From NCBI GenBank assembly GCA_020725765.1, contig DYEI01000039.1:1-34670 (forward strand): a stretch of DNA of 34,670 bases. The letters run 5' to 3'. Positions 8,052-16,868 of this stretch are shown piece by piece. Position numbers and translations under genes: made by a program. A model generated the notes under the pieces. The model was given only the letters and a program-made list of their open reading frames with translations. It was not told where the DNA came from and did not search any database. The DNA comes from Anaerolinea sp. (GTDB taxonomy: Bacteria > Chloroflexota > Anaerolineae > SpSt-313). Every line of letters begins with the position of its first letter. Position 1 is the first letter of the stretch.

Positions 8052-10301
8052 TCAGACCTTGCGCGGTACGGCATCGGCCTCGCGGCCAATCCCCGCCACA
8101 ATCCGGACGCAGGCGAGCAAGTCGGCCAGTGGCACGCCACCATATGATGTGATGGCGATTCTGTCGGACCGCATCGGCCCGGCGCTCAGCCCCTTGGCTG
8201 AGACCGCAATGACGGGGATTCTCTCGATGGCAGGGTCCTCAGCCTTTTCGTGCAGCAACTGGAGTCCATCCACCTCCGGCATGACCAGGTCGAGGATCAC
8301 GACGTCGGGCTTCTCGCTGCGCAGCAGGTGTAGCGCTCTGGCGCCGGTCGTGGCTCGCAGCACACGATATCTCCTCTCGCCGCTGTACAGCATGCGCGTG
8401 AACAGCCGGAGGACCTCGGGCTCATCGTCCACCAGGAGGATGGTCCGCACGGGGGTGCCTATGGCCTCGATTGAAGACAGGAGCTGCCGGCGCGTCACCG
8501 GCTTGGGCAGGTAGCGGGCGATGCCCAGATCGCGGGCGACGAGATCATCGCCTGCCAGCCAGCAGGTTATGACGGGAGGTGCCCCGGGGAGCCGCGCCAA
8601 CCCCCTGTCCAGTGATGGCAGATCGCCGTCGCAGAACCCATTGACCAGGACCGCGCTGACCGGGACTTCCCTGACCATCTCGAGAGCCTGCCGAGTGCCC
8701 TCGATGCGCTCTACCTGGACGTCCTCCAGGTAGCGCTTGAGGAGCCGGCTCAGCTCCTGCCCCCTCTCGACGACTACAAGGCGCGGCATAGACTGGGGCA
8801 GGGGTGCCTTGAATCGCCGCGTGCGTACGCGAAACTCCGCCTCGGCACTGAGGAAGCGCGTCGCCGCAGCATCCTCCGCGGCTGGCTCGGCGAGGGGCAG
8901 CCCCGTTGGCAGGCTGAAATGAAATGTGGTGCCTTTCCCCAGCTCGCTCTCCAGCCATATCCGACCACCGTGCATCTCAACGAACTGCTTGCTGATACAG
9001 AGGCCCAGGCCACTGCCGGCGTGGCGGCGGCGGATCGACCCGTCAAGCTGGGAGAAGGGTTGGAAGAGACGCGAGACCTCTTCGGCCGGAATTCCGGGGC
9101 CCGTGTCGCTGACGCTGACCACAACCTGGTCCGGCTCCCACTCTGCCCGGATATGGGCGCCGCCATGCTCCATGAAGCGGCCGGCGTTGCTCAACAGGTT
9201 GAGCAGCACCTGCCGTATACGCGTAGCGTCACAGTACACCTGCGGTGCATCGGCCGGGACGTCGACGCGCACATAAAGTCGCTTCGAGTCGTAGAGGGGC
9301 CGCACCTCGTGCACCGCTTCCTCGATGATAGCGGTTAGCGAAGCCCACGCTTTGCTCAGCGCCATCCGACCGGCCTCAACCTGGCTGAGGTCCAGGATGT
9401 CGTCCACCAGCCGCGCAAGGTGCTGGGCGTTGGCGTGGATGGCGTCGATATCGGCCAGAAGCGTGGGCGGCAGGCTGCGACCGTAAACGCGCGGCGCATT
9501 GGTCATCAACTCGGCAAAGCCGATGATCATGTTCAGCGGCGTACGCAGCTCGTGACTGACGTTGGCAACAAACTCGGCCTTGGCCTGCCGTGCCTCCTGG
9601 GCGATCTGCCACATCTGCTTGAGCTTGTCGGAAAGCCGGCTCAGCTCCTGGTTGGCCAGAATGAGGTCCTCCTGGACCTGCTTCATCTCGAGCCTTTGGT
9701 TGCGGACCTCTTCGGTGGTGGCACACGCCTGGTCCCAACTGCGCACTGCCCAATGGACAATCCGGGCCATGGCCTGCGCCGTGCCCCATCCCAGGGCCGC
9801 ACTCAGCGCGCCTGCGACGGTCACCACAGCAGGGAACGAGCCGACTGAGGTAGAGGCCTGGCTGGCGAGCCCCACGAGCGGCGACCAGGCCAGCACTGCA
9901 ACGGCCGCCTCGACCAGGACCGCAGCAGGCCAGCCGATGGTCAGCGCCGCAGCCATGGGGACCAGAACGAGCAGGATCGCCACGGCGGGGGCGTGATGGA
10001 TATTCGCAGACAGAGCCACCGAGAAAGTCAGGCCGGCGAGCCAGACGGATTGAGCGGCGAGGATGCTCCGGGGAAGCAGTCTGAGCGCAAGCAGGCACGT
10101 TGCGCCGTAGCAGATGCAGGTGAGCCAGATGCCGGGTACATGCGCCGTCCACCACGGGGTGACGGCGATCAGGCCGTAGCAAGCGATGCACACCGCGCAC
10201 GTCCCGAGGATCAGCAGGCGCGTCGTCTCGTGAAGCGCCTCCTCTGCCTGGGCCGCCAGGTCGCTACGCGACGCCAAGAGTACTCGCAGACCGAGCCACA
10301 C
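8052..10301 (-). CDS. Membrane-bound hybrid sensor histidine kinase with two receivers
   Basis: A 749-residue protein. Six or so membrane segments fill residues 25-185, followed by a coiled coil (about 195-240). The HisKA domain has H250 in FVANVSHELRTPLN; the ATPase domain has the N-box near 368-373 and G boxes DTGPG (399-403) and GSGLGL (429-434). Two receivers follow. The first (about 507-612) has Asn554 where the acceptor Asp should be but keeps LPKP. The second (about 620-735) keeps the DD pair (625/626) and D671 but has GGVP where the conserved Lys-Pro should be. Start is GTG, with AAGGAGG five bases upstream; a longer GTG form adds 28 residues. Its signal is unknown. Confidence 0.88.
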   Translation of the reverse strand: MWLGLRVLLASRSDLAAQAEEALHETTRLLILGTCAVCIACYGLIAVTPWWTAHVPGIWLTCICYGATCLLALRLLPRSILAAQSVWLAGLTFSVALSANIHHAPAVAILLVLVPMAAALTIGWPAAVLVEAAVAVLAWSPLVGLASQASTSVGSFPAVVTVAGALSAALGWGTAQAMARIVHWAVRSWDQACATTEEVRNQRLEMKQVQEDLILANQELSRLSDKLKQMWQIAQEARQAKAEFVANVSHELRTPLNMIIGFAELMTNAPRVYGRSLPPTLLADIDAIHANAQHLARLVDDILDLSQVEAGRMALSKAWASLTAIIEEAVHEVRPLYDSKRLYVRVDVPADAPQVYCDATRIRQVLLNLLSNAGRFMEHGGAHIRAEWEPDQVVVSVSDTGPGIPAEEVSRLFQPFSQLDGSIRRRHAGSGLGLCISKQFVEMHGGRIWLESELGKGTTFHFSLPTGLPLAEPAAEDAAATRFLSAEAEFRVRTRRFKAPLPQSMPRLVVVERGQELSRLLKRYLEDVQVERIEGTRQALEMVREVPVSAVLVNGFCDGDLPSLDRGLARLPGAPPVITCWLAGDDLVARDLGIARYLPKPVTRRQLLSSIEAIGTPVRTILLVDDEPEVLRLFTRMLYSGERRYRVLRATTGARALHLLRSEKPDVVILDLVMPEVDGLQLLHEKAEDPAIERIPVIAVSAKGLSAGPMRSDRIAITSYGGVPLADLLACVRIVAGIGREADAVPRKV

Positions 10302-10398
10302 AGGGTCCTCCTTCGCCAGTAGCTGGCCAGAGCCTGTCCCCGTTCTGGCCTGGGCCTGTCCCCATAACCTGCACGTTCCCGGCACTCTGTGCTACCAT

Positions 10399-10427
10399 AG
10401 TATAGGGCCGGAGACACCAGCCCGCAA
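10399..10427 (-). promoter_or_regulatory. Promoter for the hybrid histidine kinase
   Basis: On the leftward strand TTGCGG and TATACT are separated by exactly 17 bp. The implied leader to the GTG start at 10301 is roughly 90 nt. Confidence 0.55.
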
Positions 10428-10594
10428 GATGCATAGCGTACGCGGCCCCCGCGATTGAGCTTGTGCGGTGGTTCTCGATGCCGAGGGCGCCGGCCTGGCG
10501 CGGCTACCGTCCGAGAGCCATTCGGGCGCATAGCCTGGGTCGAAAGGGCTTCCAGTTCTTGCGAAAGAGAATGCTTTCGGAGGGCAACTCAGGG

Positions 10595-13537
10595 ATGAGA
10601 TGGGCCTCGCGTATCCTGGCAGTCCTGATTGTCGCTGGCAGACGCCTGTTCGCGCGATGGAGCCTGGCATTGGCGGTTGCCGCCGGCCTGGCGGTGATCG
10701 TGGCCCTGGCGGCCAGTCTGCCTGCGTACTCGGAGGCGATCAACTATCGCATGCTCGTGACCGAGCTCGGTGCCACGCCGGGTACCGGAGGGCAGGTGTC
10801 AAGGCGCTCGCCCTTTGCTTTCATGTTTCGCTATCTGGCGGGGCAGCGCGACCCGCTAGGTTGGGACGCCGTCGAACGGGTGGACGGATATCTGCTGGGT
10901 CCAGCAGGCGCTGAGCTGGATCTCCCCCGCAAGCTGGCCGTCCGCTACCTGGCGACCGACAACCTGAAGCTCTTCCCCACGATCGGCTCCGGCTATGCCG
11001 ACACGCGGGAGCCACTGGGCTGGGTCTCCTTCGGCGCCATAACCGACCTCGAGCCGCACATCGTCCTGCTGGAGGGACGCCTGCCCGAGCCAGCAAGTGG
11101 CACGCCCGGCGGGCCCGTGGAGGTGCTGGTCAGTGAGGCCATGGCCACCAGGCTCGGCCTGCAGCCCGGTGAGGCCTATATCGTGTTTGACGCCAACCAG
11201 AGTCTGCAACGTGGCAGCGAGTTCCTCGAGGTGCCAGTTCGCATCGCCGGTATCTGGGCGCCAGCTGACCCGCAGGAGGCATTCTGGTTCTACGGCCCCT
11301 CAGCCCTGGCCGAAGTGCTGCTGGTGCCCACGGCAAGCCTGCAGAACGCGCTCGGCACCTCTGCCGACCGGCCCATCTACACGGCCCTGTGGTATCTGGT
11401 GACAGATGGTTCCGGGGTGCGCACCAGCGATGTCGAAGGACTGCTCGGCCGCATCGCGGGCGTGCGACAGCGGGCGAGCGAGCTCCTGCCCGGCATCAGC
11501 CTCGATGCCTCTCCGGTTGAGGCCCTGATGACCTACCGACTGAGAACGGCCTGGCTCTCTATCCTCCTCTATGCCTTCAGCATCCCGATCGTGGGTCTGG
11601 TCCTGGCGTTCATTGCCATGGTGTCTGGCCTGGCGGTGGAGCGCCAGCGCGGCGAGATTGCTGTGTTCCGCAGCCGTGGGGCCTCGATGATGCAGGTTTT
11701 CGGTATTACCCTGGCCGAGGGCCTGCTGCTCGGCACGATTGCCCTGGCGGTGGGCCTGCCGGCCGGACAGTGGCTGGCGGGACTGATAGGCCGCACGCGC
11801 GGTTTCCTGGATTTCGGTGGGGAGACCAGCTTGCGGGTCACCCTCACCAACGCGGCCTGCCGCCTCGGCGTGGGGATGCTTGCCCTGGCGGTTCTGGCAC
11901 AGGCTGCCCCGGCCCTCGGGGCGGCGCGCCGCACGGTGGTCAGCGCCAAGCAAGAGCGGGCACGCAGGCTGCAACCACCGTGGTGGCAGCGCGCCTGGCT
12001 GGACGCGCTGCTCCTGGTCCCGGCGGGCTACGGCGCCTACGTTTTGCGCAGGCAGGGCACCATCGTGCCCTCAATGGCAGGCCCGACTCTGGCAGCGTGG
12101 GCGGACAACCTCCTCCCCAGCGACCCGTTCGAGAATCCCCTGCTGCTCCTGGTGCCGGCACTGACTGCTCTGGCGCTGACCCTGGTCGTGTTGCGTCTCC
12201 TGCCGCAGATCATGGCGGCGGCGGCGTGGCTGGCCGGGCACACCGCGAGCGTGGGGGTCCTCCTGACGGCCCGCCATCTGGCGCGCACCCAAGGCTACTA
12301 TACGGCGCCCCTGACGCTCCTCATCCTGACGCTGAGCCTGTCTACCTACACGGCAACCCTGGCACAAACCCTCGACCGCCACACCTACGACCGGAGCTAC
12401 TATGAGGTGGGGGCCGATGTGTGCCTCGTCGAAAGCGGGTACCAGACGGCCCGCAGCGGGCTGGTGCTCTCGGGGCTCCCGGGAATGGGGGGCGGTAGCT
12501 CAACGACCAGCGAGGCCGAGGAGCCCGGCTGGGAGCCACTTCTGCCAATCGAAGAGCACCTGCGGGCACCCGGCGTGGTGGCTGCGACACGTGTGGGCCG
12601 CTACCCCGCCTCGATCTACCTGGGGGGCAGCAAGCCGACCGGTGTGCTCATTGGTGTCGACCGCACCGTGTTCCCACAGGTGGCCTACTGGCGGCACGAC
12701 TTTTCCGCAGCCAGCCTGGGTGCGCTGATGAACGCGCTGGCCCTCGCAGATGATGGCGTGCTGGTCTCGCGGCAAAGCATGGCCGAGTACGGTCTGCAGG
12801 TGGGCGACCGGCTGCGTGTCGACACCATTGTGCTAGGCCGAGAATGCGAGCTCAACGTGAAGGTGGTGGGCTCCGTGGAGTACTTCCCCTCCTGGTATCC
12901 CTCGCACGGCCCGCTGCTGGTCGGCAACCTGGAGTACCTGTTCGAGCGCTCTGGGGGCTACGCCCCCTACGACGTGTGGCTGCGCACCGCCCCCACCCAC
13001 AGTGCTGACGATGTTGCCGCCAGCGTGCGAGACCTGGGCTTCCAGGTCTCGTCGGTAGCGGATGCCACAGCGCAGGTACGACGCGAGCTGCGACGGCCCG
13101 AGCGGCAGGGCCTCTTCGGGTTGCTCTCGATCGGCTTTGGCGCGGCAGCGCTGCTCACTGTGCTGGGGTTCTTGTTCTACGCCCTCTTTTCGTTCCACCG
13201 CCGTTCTATCGAGTTGGGCGTCCTGCGCGCCATCGGTCTCTCGGAAGGGCAGATGGTCCGCGCGTTGGCCGCCGAGCTGGCCTTCCTGCTGCTCACCGGG
13301 TTGGCAGCCGGGACGGCAATCGGCGTCTGGATCAGCCGGCTGTTCATCCCCCACCTGCAGGTAGGCAACAGGCCGGCAGAGCTGATCCCACCGTACCTGG
13401 TAACCATCGGCTGGCCCACCATCGCCCGCATCTATGCGCTGCAGAGCTTGATGTTCCTCGTGACGCTGGCGCTCCTGACAGTGATGCTCTCCCACATGCG
13501 CATCTTTGAGGCCATCAAGCTGGGCGAGGCGGACTAG
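10595..13537 (+). CDS. Large FtsX/MacB-type ABC permease
   Basis: A 980-residue membrane protein with two FtsX-like halves. An N-terminal membrane helix (about 20-45, ending in SLPAYSEAI) is followed by a MacB-like extracellular domain. Then come a membrane cluster around 360-460 containing ERQRGEIAVFRSRGAS, another membrane segment near 540-580, a second extracellular domain (about 600-820), and a terminal three-helix FtsX core with RRSIELGVLRAIGLSEGQM. That is the usual plan of lipoprotein- or peptide-handling permeases of the MacB/LolCE class. No partner ATPase is adjacent, and the flanking genes are in unrelated units. I chose the ATG preceded by GGAGG at 11 nt; an ATG eight codons earlier is possible. 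Substrate unknown. Confidence 0.85.
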   Translation: MRWASRILAVLIVAGRRLFARWSLALAVAAGLAVIVALAASLPAYSEAINYRMLVTELGATPGTGGQVSRRSPFAFMFRYLAGQRDPLGWDAVERVDGYLLGPAGAELDLPRKLAVRYLATDNLKLFPTIGSGYADTREPLGWVSFGAITDLEPHIVLLEGRLPEPASGTPGGPVEVLVSEAMATRLGLQPGEAYIVFDANQSLQRGSEFLEVPVRIAGIWAPADPQEAFWFYGPSALAEVLLVPTASLQNALGTSADRPIYTALWYLVTDGSGVRTSDVEGLLGRIAGVRQRASELLPGISLDASPVEALMTYRLRTAWLSILLYAFSIPIVGLVLAFIAMVSGLAVERQRGEIAVFRSRGASMMQVFGITLAEGLLLGTIALAVGLPAGQWLAGLIGRTRGFLDFGGETSLRVTLTNAACRLGVGMLALAVLAQAAPALGAARRTVVSAKQERARRLQPPWWQRAWLDALLLVPAGYGAYVLRRQGTIVPSMAGPTLAAWADNLLPSDPFENPLLLLVPALTALALTLVVLRLLPQIMAAAAWLAGHTASVGVLLTARHLARTQGYYTAPLTLLILTLSLSTYTATLAQTLDRHTYDRSYYEVGADVCLVESGYQTARSGLVLSGLPGMGGGSSTTSEAEEPGWEPLLPIEEHLRAPGVVAATRVGRYPASIYLGGSKPTGVLIGVDRTVFPQVAYWRHDFSAASLGALMNALALADDGVLVSRQSMAEYGLQVGDRLRVDTIVLGRECELNVKVVGSVEYFPSWYPSHGPLLVGNLEYLFERSGGYAPYDVWLRTAPTHSADDVAASVRDLGFQVSSVADATAQVRRELRRPERQGLFGLLSIGFGAAALLTVLGFLFYALFSFHRRSIELGVLRAIGLSEGQMVRALAAELAFLLLTGLAAGTAIGVWISRLFIPHLQVGNRPAELIPPYLVTIGWPTIARIYALQSLMFLVTLALLTVMLSHMRIFEAIKLGEAD

Positions 13538-13718
13538 CCCGTGCTTGCTGGCCAGCCTGGGCGCCCCTCTTCCGACTTCCCACGCCACAGGGGCAGACGC
13601 GGGACGAAGGGGCGGGGATGCACCTGGCTATGCGCACTCAGGATGGGGGAGGCCCCCAACAGCGCGCTGCGCGCCAGGCGCTGGACGCGAGCCGGAACGG
13701 ATGCGGCTTTTCCCCTTG

Positions 13719-13747
13719 TTGACAAGCGCCGCCGTTCGTGGCATAAG
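13719..13747 (+). promoter_or_regulatory. Possible promoter in the 13538-13856 gap
   Basis: A perfect TTGACA is followed after 17 bp by CATAAG (4 of 6 matches to the -10 consensus). It would transcribe the three-gene unit beginning at 13857. I see no gene in the rest of this 320-bp gap. Confidence 0.45.
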
Positions 13748-13856
13748 GAACCAGTCTCTATCCGGCTCTTTCCGGAGACGCCCCCGCATTCGGCCTGAGG
13801 GTGACGACGCGGCGCGGGGGGCGCATGCCGTAAGGTGAAGACCGCGGAGGCGTGCA

Positions 13857-14072
13857 GTGTCCAGACCACCGAGGTTTGTCATCAAGGTCAGCGGCAGCGA
13901 CAATCTGGAAAGCGCGTTGACCCACTGTGAGGCGTGGTGCCGTTGCCTGCAGCTCTTCCGTCCGGGTGTTACCGTCACGTGCACCGATACCGAGCTCCGG
14001 CGCACCCTCGAGGAGGAGCAGCTGGCCGCGAGGCGCGCCAGTGCCGGCGGGGAGTTGCAATCTTCTTCATAG
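13857..14072 (+). CDS. Small hypothetical protein
   Basis: A 71-residue protein starting at GTG with GGAGG seven bases upstream. The N-terminal half (PRFVIKVSGSDNLESALTHC) looks like an alternating strand/helix segment. The middle has closely spaced cysteines (C24, C28, C30 and C42 approximately), and the C-terminus is a charged helix ending in Ser. I do not recognise a family. The ribosome site, the upstream promoter candidate and the 69-bp spacing to the next gene on the same strand favour a real gene. It could equally be a leader peptide or a mis-called ORF. Confidence 0.45.
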   Translation: MSRPPRFVIKVSGSDNLESALTHCEAWCRCLQLFRPGVTVTCTDTELRRTLEEEQLAARRASAGGELQSSS

Positions 14073-14141
14073 CGGGCCGAGGCACGCGCGACCGGGTCCG
14101 CCGCCCGGTGTGGGCCTGGTTCTGACGGCGGCCATGACGGC

Positions 14142-15515
14142 ATGAGCATCTGCAGTTGCAGACGGTCCTTCGCTTCGGCGCTTCGCTACGACTCCTATTA
14201 TGTCGAGCGCTGCGCCAAGGCTCTCGAAACGGCCCTCTACGCCACACCGGCATACAGACAATGGCGCGTCCGCGACCCGGGGCGCGAGCACCCGGTGTTC
14301 GTCCGCCTGGCGGCCCTGCCGGCACTGACCAAGGCCGATCTCCGCAGGCACGGGCCGGAAGGTTTTGTCCCCGAGGGCAGGGATATGGCCCGCGGGCTCG
14401 CTTCGGGCGAGATCGACCTGGCGGTGACCAGCGGCACGACCGGCGATCAGGTCGTGAACCTCTGGTATCAGCCCTGGTGGGATGCGACCGAGGCGGCCAC
14501 CTGGAAGCTCAACGCCCATGCCCGTAAAGTGGCTACCGGCTCGCACCGCGAGGCCATCCTCACCAGCCCCCTCTGCGTCGGCGTGCCCTGCGAGGAGGGG
14601 TACCTGTCCACTGCTCAGCGCCGGCTGGGACGATTCCTGTACCTGAGCGAGCGCTCCGACCCGAGCACCTGGTCCGAGGACCTCATGGACCGGATGGTTG
14701 GCGAGATCAACGCCTTCGCTCCGGTCATCCTGGAAGCGAATCCATCATTCCTGGCCAGGCTGTCGCGCCACATCTTCCGGAGGGGGCTGCGCGTCCACTC
14801 GCCCGGGCTGATCGTGCTGACCTACGAGAACCCTTCCCTCTTGCATCTACGGCAGATCAGACGGGTGTTCACGGCGCCCATCGCCAGCTCCTACGGCTCG
14901 ACCGAGGCAGGCCACATCTTTATGCAGTGCGAGGCGGGTCGGATGCATCAGGTAACCGCCTGCTGCCACGTGGATTTCCTCCCTTTCAGGCCAGAGCACG
15001 GCGGCCCGACTCTCGGGCGCATCCTGGTCACAACCTTCGACAATCCCTGGCGCGCCCTGCTCCGCTTCGATACGGGTGACGTCATCCGCCTGGACGAGGG
15101 TGACCCCTGCCCATGCGGGCAGCGGGAGGGCCTCACCCTCTCGACGATCGAGGGCCGCACCATCAACCTGACCCGCACGCCACGAGGGCAGGCGGTGACC
15201 CAGGGGGCGGTAGACCGCATCCTTGCTGCAGTGGACGGCCTCGTAGAGTACCAGCTCCTGCAGACCGCTGCGGCCGTCTACGAGGTGCGCTTTGTGGCCG
15301 AAGATGCCGGGCCCTCGCAGGTGGCCGGCGAGGTGTACGAGGCACTGAGGGGGCTCTATGGGCCAGAGGCGCAGATCCTCACGACCCCCGTAGCGGCAAT
15401 CGCGCCCGATCCGCCGGGCAAGTATCGCCTCTCTCGGACGCTGCAGCCCCCCGACGCCGACTCTCTGCTTGATGAGCAGTACGCTCCGACGGCGCTTTAC
15501 GAGGAGGGGCCATGA
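14142..15515 (+). CDS. PaaK-like adenylate-forming enzyme
   Basis: A 457-residue member of the phenylacetate-CoA ligase (PaaK) branch of the ANL superfamily. The phosphate-binding motif is TSGTTGD (96-102), the adenine-site motif YGSTEAG (251-257) and the ribose-binding motif RFDTGD (308-313), followed by a Cys pair CPCG (323-326) that is common in this branch. The C-terminal lid domain follows (about 345-440). PaaK-type enzymes activate a carboxylate with ATP to an acyl-AMP and then usually a CoA thioester. The acid is unknown here, and no aromatic-degradation gene is nearby. Its stop overlaps the start of the next gene in ATGA, so the two are translationally coupled. Confidence 0.85.
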   Translation: MSICSCRRSFASALRYDSYYVERCAKALETALYATPAYRQWRVRDPGREHPVFVRLAALPALTKADLRRHGPEGFVPEGRDMARGLASGEIDLAVTSGTTGDQVVNLWYQPWWDATEAATWKLNAHARKVATGSHREAILTSPLCVGVPCEEGYLSTAQRRLGRFLYLSERSDPSTWSEDLMDRMVGEINAFAPVILEANPSFLARLSRHIFRRGLRVHSPGLIVLTYENPSLLHLRQIRRVFTAPIASSYGSTEAGHIFMQCEAGRMHQVTACCHVDFLPFRPEHGGPTLGRILVTTFDNPWRALLRFDTGDVIRLDEGDPCPCGQREGLTLSTIEGRTINLTRTPRGQAVTQGAVDRILAAVDGLVEYQLLQTAAAVYEVRFVAEDAGPSQVAGEVYEALRGLYGPEAQILTTPVAAIAPDPPGKYRLSRTLQPPDADSLLDEQYAPTALYEEGP

Positions 15516-16249
15516 AGCCAGTCGCTTTGCGCGCACCCATCTACCTGCTGGCCGGGCGCCCGACAGGGCGCCGTGGAGACGCAGATCCCCTCCTGGTCAG
15601 GGCCCTGGCCAGCGCCGGCGCCGCAAGCCCGAGCGTGGCCTACATCGGCGCTGCAAGCGACGATAGCCGCTCCTTCTTCGTCATGCTCTCCGAGCATCTG
15701 CGCGCCTGTGGCGCCGGCCCAGTGACCCTGGCACCGCTGGCCGGGCGCCGGGCCGCAGTCGACAAGGCCAGGGCGATCCTCGAGGCGGCGGACGTCATCT
15801 TTGTGAGCGGGGGGGACGTGGTGGCCGGAATGGCCGTGTTGGGCGAGCAGCAGATCGTGCCCTACCTCCGGGAGCTGTATGAAACCGGCAAGCCTTTCGT
15901 GGGTGTATCGGCCGGCAGCATCATGCTGGGGCAGCAGTGGGTGCGCTGGGAGGACCCGGCCGATGACGGCTCTGCCAGCCTCTTCCCCTGCATGGGGCTC
16001 GCACCCCTCACCTGCGATACGCACGGTGAGGCGGATGGCTGGGATGAGCTGCGGGCACTGCTGCGGCTCTCGCCGGAAGGGACCGTAGGCTACGGCATTC
16101 CCGCGGGGGCTGGGCTGCTCGTGCACCCCGATGGCACCCTCGAAGCGCTGGGCGCGCCGGTGCAGCGCTTTGTGCGCACGGTGCGTGCCGTCGCGCGGAA
16201 GCGGGATCTCAGGCCGGGGGAGGCGGAGAACGTGATGCGTGAGACGTGA
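15512..16249 (+). CDS. Peptidase S51 / dipeptidase E-like protein
   Basis: A 245-residue protein of the class-I glutamine-amidotransferase-like fold. The nucleophile elbow is GVSAGS with Ser133, as in aspartyl dipeptidase and cyanophycinase, and is preceded by the conserved VIFVSGGD segment (95-102). The family generally cleaves Asp-containing dipeptides or cyanophycin; the actual substrate here is unknown. Its ATG lies inside the stop of the PaaK-like gene. The last codons (NVMRET and the stop) are encoded by the first three units of the heptamer array starting at 16231. The natural C-terminus may therefore have been replaced or trimmed by repeat expansion. Confidence 0.82.
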   Translation: MKPVALRAPIYLLAGRPTGRRGDADPLLVRALASAGAASPSVAYIGAASDDSRSFFVMLSEHLRACGAGPVTLAPLAGRRAAVDKARAILEAADVIFVSGGDVVAGMAVLGEQQIVPYLRELYETGKPFVGVSAGSIMLGQQWVRWEDPADDGSASLFPCMGLAPLTCDTHGEADGWDELRALLRLSPEGTVGYGIPAGAGLLVHPDGTLEALGAPVQRFVRTVRAVARKRDLRPGEAENVMRET

Positions 16250-16391
16250 GACGTGATGCGTGAAACGTGATGCGTGAAACGTGATGCGTGAAACGTGAGA
16301 CGTGAGGCGAGAAACGTGATGCGTGATGCGTGAGGCGTGAGGCGTGAGGCGCGAAACGTGAAACGTGAGGCGTGAAACGTGAGGCGTGAGC
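16231..16391 (+). repeat. Heptanucleotide tandem array, 23 units
   Basis: Twenty-three ungapped 7-bp units fit CGTGANN, nearly all being CGTGATG, CGTGAAA, CGTGAGA or CGTGAGG; units 12 and 18 have a substitution in the core. The first three units are the coding end of the S51-like gene and supply its TGA. The remainder is intergenic, before the element's left end. Such heptamer arrays occur dispersed in some Chloroflexota and cyanobacteria (recalled, not searched). Confidence 0.95.
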
Positions 16392-16510
16392 CGTGGGGGC
16401 TCGGGTCTTGGTGGAAGGCGTTTGGCGGGTTTTGGGCCCCCCTTCGCGCCCCCTTAGCGCTCTTTCGCGATCCCAGCACGCGGCCCGGGTGTGGCATTCC
16501 CGACAACTAC

Positions 16511-16544
16511 ATGATAGGGGCGGCTCGCAGGCCACCCCTATCAT
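16511..16544. repeat. Stem-loop downstream of the original tRNA
   Basis: Perfect 10-bp arms ATGATAGGGG / CCCCTATCAT enclose 14 nt. Before integration this would have lain just 3' of the tRNA-Arg gene and may be its transcription stop or processing hairpin, although no U-run follows on the leftward strand. Confidence 0.6.
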
Positions 16545-16552
16545 TGGACCCG

Positions 16553-16630
16553 TGCCTCAGCGCCCCTGGAGGGACTCGAACCCCCGACGACAGGGCTTAG
16601 GACGCCCTCGCTCTGTCCGCTGAGCTACAG
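16553..16630 (-). pseudogene. attL: tRNA-Arg fragment lacking its 5' end
   Basis: Identical to the tRNA-Arg(CCU) at the right end from its fifth base through the 3' end plus eight bases beyond. The first bases of the acceptor stem are replaced by element sequence (GTG instead of CCC), so the acceptor stem cannot form. This is the left attachment site. Confidence 0.92.
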
Positions 16631-16645
16631 CACAAGATGTTGTGC
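16630..16645. repeat. Dyad at the att core junction
   Basis: GCACAA-GATG-TTGTGC sits exactly where the 78-bp repeat ends and element sequence begins. It could be a binding site for integrase or an accessory recombination protein. This is inferred from position only. Confidence 0.4.
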
Positions 16646-16734
16646 CAGGGCCAGCACCCACCCACTACAGGTTGTGGTGCAACCTCGTCAGTTGACGACT
16701 CGCTTATGCCGAGTTCCTTGCGCTGATTCGGGCA

Positions 16735-16862
16735 AACAAAGAACCCGCCCAGGTGACTTGCACTCGGAGCGGGTCTCTGCTACACTACCACCGCTCAGGT
16801 GCGACCGCCACCTGGGCCACGCCTCGGGCTGTTCGAGCAGCGCCGAGGCTTCTTGTTGTCCT
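16735..16862 (-). ncRNA. Candidate structured small RNA with possible antiterminator
   Basis: The leftward extended -10 TGTGGTATAAT ends at 16869, giving a start near 16862. The predicted RNA folds into hairpin I (16821-16849, GCCTCGG arms plus a 4-bp inner stem), hairpin II (16796-16814, CAGGTG/CACCTG) and a terminator hairpin (16743-16774) followed by TTCTTTGTTT. The segment pairing in hairpin II can instead pair over nine perfect bases (16809-16817 with 16747-16755), which removes part of the terminator stem. No ORF of note is inside. It could be a regulatory RNA or an attenuator-like leader near the left end. I do not recognise a known family. Confidence 0.4.
16743..16774 (-). terminator. 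Intrinsic terminator
   Basis: ACCCGC/GCGGGT stem (plus two outer pairs across a mismatch) followed on the leftward strand by a U-rich tail TTCTTTGTTT. It would end the candidate RNA above and any read-through from the capsid gene. Confidence 0.55.
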
Positions 16863-16868
16863 AGCCCC

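Noticed and set aside
16231-16391. CRISPR array or parS cluster in the CGTGANN repeats (CGTGAAA resembles a half parS site)
   Set aside because: The unit is 7 bp with no spacers, and the palindromic parS form (TTTCACGTGAAA) does not occur. It is a simple heptamer tandem array.
16735-16862. A degenerate tRNA in the left-end RNA candidate
   Set aside because: I could not fold an acceptor stem with D and T arms. A three-hairpin RNA with a U-tail fits better.
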